From assembly GCA_934486705.1 (NCBI GenBank), contig CAKSQS010000068.1, forward strand, positions 1-12,021: DNA of 12,021 bases, read 5' to 3'. Below the pieces are notes generated by a model. That model made no database searches, was not told where the DNA came from, and was given only the letters and a program-made list of their open reading frames with translations. Shown in pieces: positions 1-7,351 of the stretch (positions are counted from its first letter, which is position 1; each line of letters begins with the position of its first letter). This DNA comes from an uncultured Eubacteriales bacterium (GTDB taxonomy: Bacteria > Bacillota > Clostridia > Oscillospirales > Acutalibacteraceae). The translations under genes were made by a program, and so were the position numbers.

Positions 1-855
1 GGCATTTATATTGACGGAACTGCGGGCGGCGCGGGGCATTCGCTCGAAATTGCAAAAAAGCTTAAAAGCGGTATGCTTTATGCCCTTGACCGCGACCCCG
101 ACGCCGTTAAAACCGCGTCCGAAAGGTTAAAAGGCTATAACGCTAAGGTGATACAATCCTGTTTCAGCCGAATGGACGAGGTAATGCAAAGCGAAAATGT
201 AGCGGGGGTTGACGGTATACTCTTAGATTTAGGGGTTTCGTCCTTTCAGCTTGATAACGCCGAGAGGGGCTTTTCCTACCATAAGGGCGCACCGCTCGAT
301 ATGCGAATGAGCAAAAGCGGGCTTTCTGCGGCGGATATAGTGGCAAACTATTCGGCAGCGGAGCTTACAAGAATTTTCAGGGACTACGGCGAAGAAAAAT
401 TTGCCTATAAAATAGCGCTGCGAATTGCGGACGAGCGTGAAAAGCAGCCGATCATGAGCACCTTACAGTTGGCGGATATAATCGCGTCCGCCGTGCCTGC
501 AAAGGCGCGGCGCGACGGTCACCCCGCAAGGAAATGCTTTCAGGCGATAAGAATTGCCGTAAACGGCGAGTTGGACGAGCTTTCCGCCGCACTCGATAAG
601 GCTTTCGGGCTGCTTAATAAAAACGGCGCTTTAGCGATTATTACTTTCCATTCGCTTGAAGACAGAATGGTGAAACAGAAATTCCGCGAATATTGCACAG
701 GCTGCACCTGTCCGCCGGATTTTCCGGTGTGCGTTTGCGGCAAGACCCCGGCAGGGCATTTGCTTACCAAAAAGCCCATAGAGCCGAGCGAAAATGAATT
801 AAACGAAAACCCGCGCAGCAGAAGCGCAAAATTGAGGGTAATTATAAAGAATTAA
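1..855 (+). CDS. rsmH: 16S rRNA (cytosine-1402-N4)-methyltransferase RsmH (MraW), 5'-truncated by the window edge
   Basis: RsmH uses S-adenosylmethionine to N4-methylate C1402 in the decoding centre of 16S rRNA in the cytosol. The frame is already open at base 1, and the first visible residues, GIYIDGTAGGAGHS, are SAM-binding motif I. The true start is therefore upstream, and I estimate roughly 20-30 residues are missing; the first in-frame ATG at base 73 is internal. Of the 284 visible residues, family blocks include ILLDLGVSSFQLD, ERGFSYHKGAPLDMRM, HPARKCFQAIRIAVNGEL and ITFHSLEDRMVK, with a basic C-terminus ending in KLRVIIKN. A cluster of five cysteines at visible residues 232-246 (CTGCTCPP...CVCG) sits in a loop that lacks it in E. 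coli and B. subtilis. The gene is normally at the start of dcw clusters after mraZ, and the next gene begins 15 bases downstream. The identification is very secure. Confidence 0.97.
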   Translation, partial: GIYIDGTAGGAGHSLEIAKKLKSGMLYALDRDPDAVKTASERLKGYNAKVIQSCFSRMDEVMQSENVAGVDGILLDLGVSSFQLDNAERGFSYHKGAPLDMRMSKSGLSAADIVANYSAAELTRIFRDYGEEKFAYKIALRIADEREKQPIMSTLQLADIIASAVPAKARRDGHPARKCFQAIRIAVNGELDELSAALDKAFGLLNKNGALAIITFHSLEDRMVKQKFREYCTGCTCPPDFPVCVCGKTPAGHLLTKKPIEPSENELNENPRSRSAKLRVIIKN

Positions 856-870
856 CAGGGGAGACGCGTT

Positions 871-1341
871 ATGAACAATATGAAATACTATAACGACAGC
901 TTAGCGTACGATTTTGAAATGTTTATGCCGAAGACCGCCGAGACCGAAAAAAGGCGCGATAACATAGTTGCAATGCCCAAAACGGCGGAGCGCGCAAAAA
1001 CCCGCAGACGTGCGGCGGCTAAAAGCCTTTCATCGCCCGCAGCGTTTATAATGGCGGCAACCTTTATTTTGGCGGCTCTTTGCGGAAATATTATGATGCG
1101 CATTAAAATAAACGAGGTAAATTCCGAAATAAGCGAGGTTAAGGCTGCAATAACCGAGCTTGACAGCGAAAAGACAAGCCTTGAGGTTGAGGTGCAGCGC
1201 AGAATTTCCTTTGCAAACCTTGAGCTTGAGGCAACGCAGCTCGGAATGAGGAAGATGGAAAAAAGCAACGTTAAATATATAAGGGTAAATGATAAGGATA
1301 AGGCGGTTAAAGCCGACGGAAGTGAAGTAACCGCGAAGTAA
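871..1341 (+). CDS. ftsL: Cell division protein FtsL-like, bitopic membrane protein with coiled coil
   Basis: FtsL is a small single-pass protein that pairs with DivIC/FtsB and FtsQ/DivIB to recruit and control the FtsW-PBP septal synthase. The 156 residues show the expected layout. A charged cytosolic N-terminus (about 1-53) is followed by one hydrophobic span (about 55-77, AAFIMAATFILAALCGNIMM) and then a periodic, coiled-coil-like stretch (about 78-112). After that comes the family's typical ending LEATQLGMRKMEKSNVKYIRV, here cut by one residue to LEATQLGMRKMEKSNVKYIR. The ATG is chosen because AGGGGAG (857-863) lies 7 bases upstream. The N-terminus is longer than usual and contains MPKTAE twice (residues 19-24 and 35-40). 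Assignment rests on topology, size and position between rsmH and the PBP gene; FtsL sequences diverge widely, so DivIC-like is the alternative name. Confidence 0.85.
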   Translation: MNNMKYYNDSLAYDFEMFMPKTAETEKRRDNIVAMPKTAERAKTRRRAAAKSLSSPAAFIMAATFILAALCGNIMMRIKINEVNSEISEVKAAITELDSEKTSLEVEVQRRISFANLELEATQLGMRKMEKSNVKYIRVNDKDKAVKADGSEVTAK

Positions 1342-1399
1342 TAAAAGTACAGGTAACAGTAATATATTATCAGTGTGGCACATTACCGCGCAAATATGA

Positions 1400-1433
1400 G
1401 AGTACGAGAGTTGTTTTGCCGACTCTCGTATTC
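1400..1433 (+). other. Perfect hairpin in the ftsL-PBP intergenic gap
   Basis: TACGAGAGT (1403-1411) and ACTCTCGTA (1422-1430) are exact inverted repeats of 9 bp. Three more outer pairs (one G-U) extend the stem to 1400-1433, and two inner pairs are possible, leaving a loop of about 6 bases. No T-run follows, so it does not look like an intrinsic terminator. It ends 16 bases before the ribosome binding site of the PBP gene. An RNA-processing, stability or translation-control role is inference. Confidence 0.6.
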
Positions 1434-1449
1434 GGATATTATCGGAAAC

Positions 1450-1456
1450 GGAGGAG
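1450..1456 (+). promoter_or_regulatory. Ribosome binding site that fixes the PBP start
   Basis: GGAGGAG lies 5 bases before ATG 1462. The same frame is open from a GTG at 1375 and an ATG at 1396, but neither has a Shine-Dalgarno match. ATG 1462 is therefore taken as the start. Confidence 0.85.
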
Positions 1457-1461
1457 AGCGT

Positions 1462-3705
1462 ATGACTGTAAAGCCGAATAAAATGATGCTTACAAGAATT
1501 GTAGCCGTAATGTTAGTGCTTATAATCGCACTTTCGGTCGTATCTACGGGCAGCCTTGTAAACATTATGATAATAAACGGCGAGAAATATCAAAAAGACG
1601 CCTCCGAGCAGCAGCTGTACGACAGCCTTGTTACCGCGCCGCGCGGCGATATTTACGACCGCAATATGCAAACGCTTGCAACAAGCTCGCCCGCCTGGAC
1701 GGTATATATTACCCCTAACGGGATAAAAAGCATTAAAAAAGCGGAGGATGCCGAAAAGGTAAAGAAAAAAATTGCCGAGGGGCTCTCTGAAATACTTGAA
1801 ATGGATTACGATACGGTGTATGATTATACGGGTAAGAAATCTTACTATGTTATCGTTAAAAAGAAGGTTGAAAAAACCGTTGCCGATAAGGTGCGGCAGT
1901 TTATACTCGATAATAAGGACTTAGAGCTTTCGCAATATATCGGGCTTGACTCCACCACCAAAAGGTACTACCCGAACGGCAACTTGGCGTCGGTGGTTTT
2001 GGGCTTTGTGGGGTCGGACGATCAGGGGCTTTCGGGACTTGAAAGCTACTACGATAACGAGCTTACGGGCACTGCGGGGCGCGTTGTTGCGGCGAAAAAC
2101 GCCATGGGAACAAATATGCCTTTCTCCTATGAAAAGGTTGAGAACGCGGTAAAGGGCGGCTCGCTTGTTTTAACGCTCGATAATTACATTCAGTACACGG
2201 CGGATAAATACCTCGAGGCGGCAATAGAGGAAAATCAGATTGCCGAGCGCGGCGCGGCGGTGGTTATGAACGTTAACACGGGCGCGGTTCTTGCAATGTC
2301 GGTAAAGGGCGATTTTGACCCGAACGCACCTTTCACACTGTCTGCCGCAGACCAAAAAAAGGTTGACGAAACAGAGGGTGACGAAGAAAAGAAAAAGGTT
2401 CAAAACGAGCTTTTAAACCGCCAGTGGCGAAACAAAGCGGTTTCCGATACCTACGAGCCCGGCTCTGTTTTCAAGGCGGTTACGGCGGCAATAGCGCTTG
2501 AAGAGAACCTTGTAAACAAAGGCTCAAGCTTTTTCTGCAACGGTCACGCAACGGTGGCGGGGCAATCGTACCACTGCCACAAAACAAGCGGTCACGGCTC
2601 GCAAAGCCTTATGCAGGCAATATCCAATTCCTGCAACCCCGCGTTTATAACAATAGGTCAGCTTGTGGGGGTAAACACGTTTTCAAAATACTTTAAGGCG
2701 TTCGGCTTTACCGAAAAAACGGGAATAGACTTACCGGGTGAAGCCGCCTCTACCTACCATAAGGAAGAAAAAATGGGACCCGTAGAGCTTGCGTCTTCAT
2801 CATTCGGGCAGACCTTTAACGTAACGCCCATGCAGCTTATCTGTGCAATTTCCGCAACGGTGAACGGCGGTTATCTTGTTCAGCCGCATATAGTTGAAAA
2901 AATACTCGATGAAAACGGCAAGGTTAAAAAGACGGTTGCCGCCGCAACAAAGCGGCAGGTAATTTCCGAAAGCACATCCGCCACCATGCGGGAGCTTTTA
3001 AAATTCGTTTCCGAAAACGGCGCTAAAAATTCACTTGTGCCGGGCTACAATATCGGAGCCAAAACGGGAACTTCGCAAAAGGTATCCAAAATACTGCAAA
3101 CGGGGGATAAACGGCTTTATATAGGCTCTTGCGCCACGGTCGCCCCGATAGAAAAGCCCGAAATTGCGGTTTTTGTAATGCTTGATGAGCCTAAGGGCGA
3201 TAAGTATTACGGCGGCGCTATTTCAGCGCCTGTAAACTCAAAGATAATGGCGGATATTCTGCCTTATCTCGGCTTTGAACCGAGCTACACCGAAGAACAA
3301 ATTAAAAAGCTTGCCATTACCGTGCCCGATACGGTGGGCAGTGCGGTTGCAGACGCGAAAACCAAAATAACCGCCCAAAAGTTAGAGTACAAGGTTGTAG
3401 GCAGCGGCGAAAAGGTTGTAAGGCAATTGCCCGCAGCGGGCAGCAAGGTAATATCGGGCGGTGTGGTAATACTCTACACAGAGGACGGCACGGCTACAAA
3501 AGCCACCGTACCGAACTTTACGGGCTTAAGCGCTACCGAGGCTAATTCGGTTGCGGCAAGAGCAGGCGTTAATGTGGAATTTTCGGGCAACACAAGCACC
3601 GGCGGCTTAAAGGCTTACAAGCAAAGCATTGAGGCGGGAAAAGAAGTTGACGCGGGTACGGTTATAACCGTATATTTCAGTGATGACAACGTAGTTGACG
3701 GATAG
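1462..3705 (+). CDS. ftsI: Class B penicillin-binding protein (FtsI/PBP2B/SpoVD type) with two PASTA domains
   Basis: This is a membrane-anchored D,D-transpeptidase that cross-links septal (or spore cortex) peptidoglycan, working with a SEDS polymerase. Of 747 residues, about 12-33 form a membrane anchor, and the PBP dimerisation domain starts near APRGDIYDRN. The transpeptidase motifs are SVFK (catalytic Ser335, Lys338), SCN (390-392) and KTGT (534-537). Two PASTA domains follow, at about 618-675 (start TVPDTVG) and 679-739 (start TVPNFTG). Two cysteines (359 and 372, in CNG...HC) flank a short segment near the active site, as in SpoVD-like proteins. murE starts 8 bases downstream. Two PASTA domains resemble vegetative PBP2B/PBP2x, while a position just before murE resembles SpoVD. 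It is the only PBP seen here, so division is its likely job, and the sporulation alternative stays open. Confidence 0.93.
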   Translation: MTVKPNKMMLTRIVAVMLVLIIALSVVSTGSLVNIMIINGEKYQKDASEQQLYDSLVTAPRGDIYDRNMQTLATSSPAWTVYITPNGIKSIKKAEDAEKVKKKIAEGLSEILEMDYDTVYDYTGKKSYYVIVKKKVEKTVADKVRQFILDNKDLELSQYIGLDSTTKRYYPNGNLASVVLGFVGSDDQGLSGLESYYDNELTGTAGRVVAAKNAMGTNMPFSYEKVENAVKGGSLVLTLDNYIQYTADKYLEAAIEENQIAERGAAVVMNVNTGAVLAMSVKGDFDPNAPFTLSAADQKKVDETEGDEEKKKVQNELLNRQWRNKAVSDTYEPGSVFKAVTAAIALEENLVNKGSSFFCNGHATVAGQSYHCHKTSGHGSQSLMQAISNSCNPAFITIGQLVGVNTFSKYFKAFGFTEKTGIDLPGEAASTYHKEEKMGPVELASSSFGQTFNVTPMQLICAISATVNGGYLVQPHIVEKILDENGKVKKTVAAATKRQVISESTSATMRELLKFVSENGAKNSLVPGYNIGAKTGTSQKVSKILQTGDKRLYIGSCATVAPIEKPEIAVFVMLDEPKGDKYYGGAISAPVNSKIMADILPYLGFEPSYTEEQIKKLAITVPDTVGSAVADAKTKITAQKLEYKVVGSGEKVVRQLPAAGSKVISGGVVILYTEDGTATKATVPNFTGLSATEANSVAARAGVNVEFSGNTSTGGLKAYKQSIEAGKEVDAGTVITVYFSDDNVVDG

Positions 3706-3713
3706 GAGAAAAA

Positions 3714-5138
3714 ATGAAGCTTAAATATCTTACAGAAGTAACCGAGGATTTGGCAAACACGGAAATTACGGGTATTACCTGCGATTCAAGACAGGTAAAG
3801 CCCGGGTATTTGTTTGTTTGCATAAAGGGTGCTGCGTCCGACGGTCACGAATACGCCGCCCAAGCGGTAAAAAGCGGCGCGGCGGCGGTTGTTGCCGAGC
3901 GCGACACGGGCGAAAAAAATCAAATCTTAGTAGAAAACACCCACGCGGCATATGCCGATATATGTGCAAAATGGTTCGGCAACCCTGCCGACAGCCTGCA
4001 CCTGCTCGGCGTAACCGGCACAAACGGCAAGACCTCGGTAACGTATATGCTTAAATGCATACTTGAAAAAGCGGGGTATAAGGTGGGGCTTATAGGCACA
4101 ATACAGAATATGATAGGCGATGAAATAATCGCGGCGCACAACACAACGCCCAACGCCTACGAGCTCAACTCACTTTTTGCGCTTATGAAAGCCAAGGGCT
4201 GCACATATGTTATAATGGAGGTATCCTCCCACGCGCTTGACCAGTGCCGCGTTTACAAGCTGAATTTTGACGCGGCAATGTTCACCAATTTAACGCAGGA
4301 TCACCTTGATTACCACAAAACAATGGAAAACTACCTTGCGGCTAAGAAAAAGCTTTTCAAAATGTGCAAAACGGCGGTTATAAATAAGGATGACAGCTAT
4401 GCCGATGAAATAATAAAGGACCTTGACTGTAAGGTTGTAACATATTCCACGGGCGATAACTCAACCTACAGCGCAAAGGGCATAAACTTTAAGCCTACCT
4501 CGGTTGAGTACGAATTTTTAAGCGATAACGGTATCAGTCACATTAAGGTAAATACAGGCGGGCGCTTTACGGTTTACAATTCGCTTTGCGCCGCGGTTTG
4601 CGCGGTGGAAATAGGCGTACCTATTACTACCGTAGCGGCGGCTTTAGCCGAAATGAACGGCGTTAAGGGCAGGGCGGAAACCGTGCCCACGGGCAGAGAT
4701 TTTCACATTATAATAGACTACGCCCACACGCCCGACGGACTTAAAAACATACTTTCCACCTTCCGCGAGTGCGAAAAAAACAGGCTTATTGCGGTGTTCG
4801 GCTGCGGGGGAGACAGGGATAAAACCAAGCGCCCCATTATGGGCAGCATAGCCGAGCATTTTGCCGATTACGTTATTGTTACAAGCGATAACCCGCGCAG
4901 CGAAGACCCGCGCGCGATAATTGACGATATACTTGTGGGTATGCGCGACAGCAGAACGCCCTACAAGGTTATAGAAAACCGAATTGAGGCTATTAAGTAC
5001 GCGGTATCGGTAGCTCAACCGGGGGATATAATAGTGCTTGCGGGCAAGGGCCACGAAACCTACCAGATACTTAAAGAAGGCACTATTCACCTTGACGAGC
5101 GCGAGGTTGTGGCAGAGGCACTTAAAAATTTAAAATAA
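3714..5138 (+). CDS. murE: UDP-MurNAc-L-Ala-D-Glu:meso-diaminopimelate ligase MurE
   Basis: This cytosolic Mur ligase adds the third stem residue to UDP-MurNAc-dipeptide at the cost of ATP. The 474 residues include the ATP loop GVTGTNGKTS (99-108), the block TNLTQDHLDYH (191-201), and Lys211 in the AAK position that is carbamoylated in the family. They also include DYAHTPDGLKN (335-345), FGCGGDRDKTKRP (362-374) and LAGKGHETYQ (442-451). DNPR at 392-395 is the known signature of meso-DAP-specific MurE, as opposed to lysine-adding enzymes, so the wall is predicted to be DAP type. The start ATG follows AGGAG (3704-3708), which overlaps the stop codon of the PBP gene, suggesting tight or coupled translation. 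murF, which often follows, is absent; mraY comes next after 22 bases. Confidence 0.97.
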   Translation: MKLKYLTEVTEDLANTEITGITCDSRQVKPGYLFVCIKGAASDGHEYAAQAVKSGAAAVVAERDTGEKNQILVENTHAAYADICAKWFGNPADSLHLLGVTGTNGKTSVTYMLKCILEKAGYKVGLIGTIQNMIGDEIIAAHNTTPNAYELNSLFALMKAKGCTYVIMEVSSHALDQCRVYKLNFDAAMFTNLTQDHLDYHKTMENYLAAKKKLFKMCKTAVINKDDSYADEIIKDLDCKVVTYSTGDNSTYSAKGINFKPTSVEYEFLSDNGISHIKVNTGGRFTVYNSLCAAVCAVEIGVPITTVAAALAEMNGVKGRAETVPTGRDFHIIIDYAHTPDGLKNILSTFRECEKNRLIAVFGCGGDRDKTKRPIMGSIAEHFADYVIVTSDNPRSEDPRAIIDDILVGMRDSRTPYKVIENRIEAIKYAVSVAQPGDIIVLAGKGHETYQILKEGTIHLDEREVVAEALKNLK

Positions 5139-5160
5139 TAACAGGCGGAGACGGGGAAAA

Positions 5161-6183
5161 ATGAAAGATTTAACATCTGTTATAGCTGCGGCGGTTGCAT
5201 TTGCGGTAACGGCGGGATCGGGATATTTTGTAATTCCGTATTTAAAAAAGCTGAAATTCGGGCAAACTATATTGGATATAGGCCCTAAATGGCACAAGGG
5301 CAAGCAGGGCACGCCCACAATGGGCGGGGTTATGATAATCGCCGGTATGCTTTTATCGCTTTTGGCGGCATTCGGCTATTCTGCGGCAATTTCGGGGCGC
5401 TTTGCTTCTGAGTTGCACGACAGCTACCGCTTATCCGTGTTCCTTTCGGGTATATTTTTAGCGCTCGGAATGTCCGCCATAGGGTTTATGGATGACTATA
5501 TCAAGGTAGTTAAAAAGCGCAATTTGGGGCTTACCGCGCGGCAGAAGACCTTTTTGCAGCTGCTTGTTGCCGCGGCGTATTTGGTTTCGCTTTGTCTTTC
5601 GGGAATGAAGACCACCACAATACCCTTTATAGGCGATATAAATATCGTAAAGGGTGCGGGTCTTCTTTTCTGGCCCATAGCGCTTATGTTTATTTACGGC
5701 TTTACAAACGCCGTGAATTTGACCGACGGCATTGACGGGCTTGCATCAGCCGTTACCCTTGTGGTAGCCTGCGCGTTTATGTTGGCCTCGGGCTTTCTTT
5801 ATCAGTTCGGCGTTAACGCTTTGTCCGCCGCGCTTGCAGGCGCTTGCTGCGGCTTTATTGTGTGGAACGCAAAGCCCGCAAAGGTGTTTATGGGCGATAC
5901 CGGATCAATGTTTTTGGGCGGAATGGTGGTTGCAATTTCTTTCGGTACGGAAAGACCTGTTTTGCTGCTGCTTGCGGGAATAACCTACTTTGCCGAGGCA
6001 CTTTCGGATATTTTGCAGGTTGCGCATTACAAGCGCACCAAAAAGCGCATTTTCAAAATGGCGCCGCTGCACCATCATTTTGAAATGTGTGGCTGGTCCG
6101 AGCAAAAAATCGTTTTGGTGTTTTCAGGCGTTGCGGCGCTCGGCTGTCTGCTTGCGCTGCTCCCCATAATTTTTAATAAGTAA
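5161..6183 (+). CDS. mraY: Phospho-N-acetylmuramoyl-pentapeptide transferase MraY
   Basis: MraY is a polytopic membrane enzyme that transfers phospho-MurNAc-pentapeptide to undecaprenyl phosphate, giving lipid I. At 340 residues it has the normal family length and many hydrophobic spans. Conserved cytosolic motifs are KWHKGKQGTPTMGG (43-56), the Asp pair in GFMDDY (111-112), NAVNLTDGIDGLAS (183-196), FMGDTGS (243-249) and the histidine block APLHHHFE (301-308). GGGG (5153-5156) and a better but more distant GGCGGAG (5144-5150) precede the ATG. No other in-frame start fits the N-terminus better. It sits 22 bases after murE and 17 before ftsW; murD, common at the latter junction, is not there. 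Confidence 0.97.
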   Translation: MKDLTSVIAAAVAFAVTAGSGYFVIPYLKKLKFGQTILDIGPKWHKGKQGTPTMGGVMIIAGMLLSLLAAFGYSAAISGRFASELHDSYRLSVFLSGIFLALGMSAIGFMDDYIKVVKKRNLGLTARQKTFLQLLVAAAYLVSLCLSGMKTTTIPFIGDINIVKGAGLLFWPIALMFIYGFTNAVNLTDGIDGLASAVTLVVACAFMLASGFLYQFGVNALSAALAGACCGFIVWNAKPAKVFMGDTGSMFLGGMVVAISFGTERPVLLLLAGITYFAEALSDILQVAHYKRTKKRIFKMAPLHHHFEMCGWSEQKIVLVFSGVAALGCLLALLPIIFNK

Positions 6184-6200
6184 TTCAGGAGGAATAAAGA

Positions 6201-7331
6201 ATGGCGGCAGCTAAGAAAAAGCCCGAGGCGGGTAAAAGGCTTGATTTAACCTTTTTATCCTTTGTTTTAATATTGCTTACAACCGGGCTTGTAATGCTGT
6301 TTTCGGCAAGCTACGCCTATTCCTACGAATATTACGGCAACAGCTATAAGTTCATAACCCGCCAGGCAGCGTTTGCTGCGGCGGGCGTTGCGCTTATGCT
6401 CATAATTTCAAAAATCGACTACCATTTCTGGCGCAGATTTGCCTGGATAGTTTACATTTTGGCAATAGGTATGCTGGCGGTGCTGCTTGTACTTCCGCCT
6501 ATGGTAAAGGGTATGGACGTTAAGCGCTGGATAGTTTTAGGCCCTATAAACTTTCAGCCTTCGGAGATTGCGAAATTTGCAATTATACTGCTCTTTTCTT
6601 CACTTATTGCGGGCAACTCAAAGCAAATGAAAAGCTTTAAATTCATATTTTTCCTTGTGGTGCTTTTGGGGCTTACCTGCGGGCTTGTAGTGCTTGAACC
6701 TCACCTTTCGGCAACCGTGCTTATTTTTACAATAGGTATAGTGCTGCTTATCGTAGGCGGGCTGCCGAAACGCTACATTATAGGCGGCGCGGCGCTCGGT
6801 GTGGGCGGCGGTATTTTAGCCGTTGTAACGGGAGTTATAGGCTACGGCTCCGACCGTATAAAATACTGGCGCGACCCCTGGTCCGACCCGGTAGGCAAGG
6901 GCTTTCAAACAATACAGTCGCTGTTGGCTATAGGCTCGGGCGGAATTTTAGGGCGCGGCATAGGTCAGTCAAGGCAAAAATATTTATGGCTGCCCGAGCC
7001 GCACAACGATTTTATTTTCGCTATAGTCTGCGAGGAATTGGGGCTTATAGGCGCGGTTATTATAATAATTCTTTTCTGCCTGCTTGTGTGGCGCGGGTTT
7101 ACAATAGCCATGCGCGCACAGGATAAATTCGGCTCGCTTTTGGCACTCGGGCTTACATTCCAGGTGGGCTTGCAGGCAATGCTCAATATATGGGTTGTCA
7201 CCAACACCATACCGAATACGGGCATAAGTCTTCCGTTTTTCAGCTACGGCGGAACATCGCTTTTAATATTGCTTGCCGAAATGGGCATTGTGCTTTCGGT
7301 TTCGCGCAGCGCAAATATAGAGAAATCTTAA
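6201..7331 (+). CDS. ftsW: SEDS peptidoglycan glycosyltransferase FtsW (SpoVE-like)
   Basis: FtsW polymerises lipid II into glycan strands at the septum together with a class B PBP. The 376 residues make a polytopic protein with about ten membrane spans and a basic N-terminal tail (KKKPEAGKR). Family blocks are GPINFQPSEIAKF (114-126), WRDPWSDPVGKGFQ (223-236), GGILGRGIGQSRQKYLWLPE (247-266) and LPFFSYGGTS (344-353). Asp270 in PEPHNDFIFA matches the essential extracytoplasmic aspartate of SEDS enzymes. An excellent AGGAGGA (6187-6193) lies 7 bases before the ATG. Placement between mraY and murG is the standard dcw order. SpoVE, its sporulation paralogue, cannot be separated from FtsW by sequence reading alone, but FtsW is the simpler call if this is the only copy. 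Confidence 0.95.
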   Translation: MAAAKKKPEAGKRLDLTFLSFVLILLTTGLVMLFSASYAYSYEYYGNSYKFITRQAAFAAAGVALMLIISKIDYHFWRRFAWIVYILAIGMLAVLLVLPPMVKGMDVKRWIVLGPINFQPSEIAKFAIILLFSSLIAGNSKQMKSFKFIFFLVVLLGLTCGLVVLEPHLSATVLIFTIGIVLLIVGGLPKRYIIGGAALGVGGGILAVVTGVIGYGSDRIKYWRDPWSDPVGKGFQTIQSLLAIGSGGILGRGIGQSRQKYLWLPEPHNDFIFAIVCEELGLIGAVIIIILFCLLVWRGFTIAMRAQDKFGSLLALGLTFQVGLQAMLNIWVVTNTIPNTGISLPFFSYGGTSLLILLAEMGIVLSVSRSANIEKS

Positions 7332-7351
7332 TATCATAGGGGGATACAACT

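Noticed and set aside
73..855. rsmH starting at ATG 73
   Set aside because: The SAM-binding motif IDGTAGGAGHS is encoded upstream in the same frame, so the gene is cut by the window edge and ATG 73 is internal.
888..1268. Long antisense open frames (for example 888-1268, 4644-5090 and 11194-11595 on the - strand)
   Set aside because: They lie fully opposite well-identified conserved genes, lack ribosome binding sites and family motifs, and reflect codon bias of the sense strand.
1375..1461. N-terminal extension of the PBP by 29 codons from GTG 1375
   Set aside because: There is no ribosome binding site at GTG 1375 or ATG 1396, the region forms a hairpin, and ATG 1462 has GGAGGAG at ideal distance and gives a normal PBP N-terminus.
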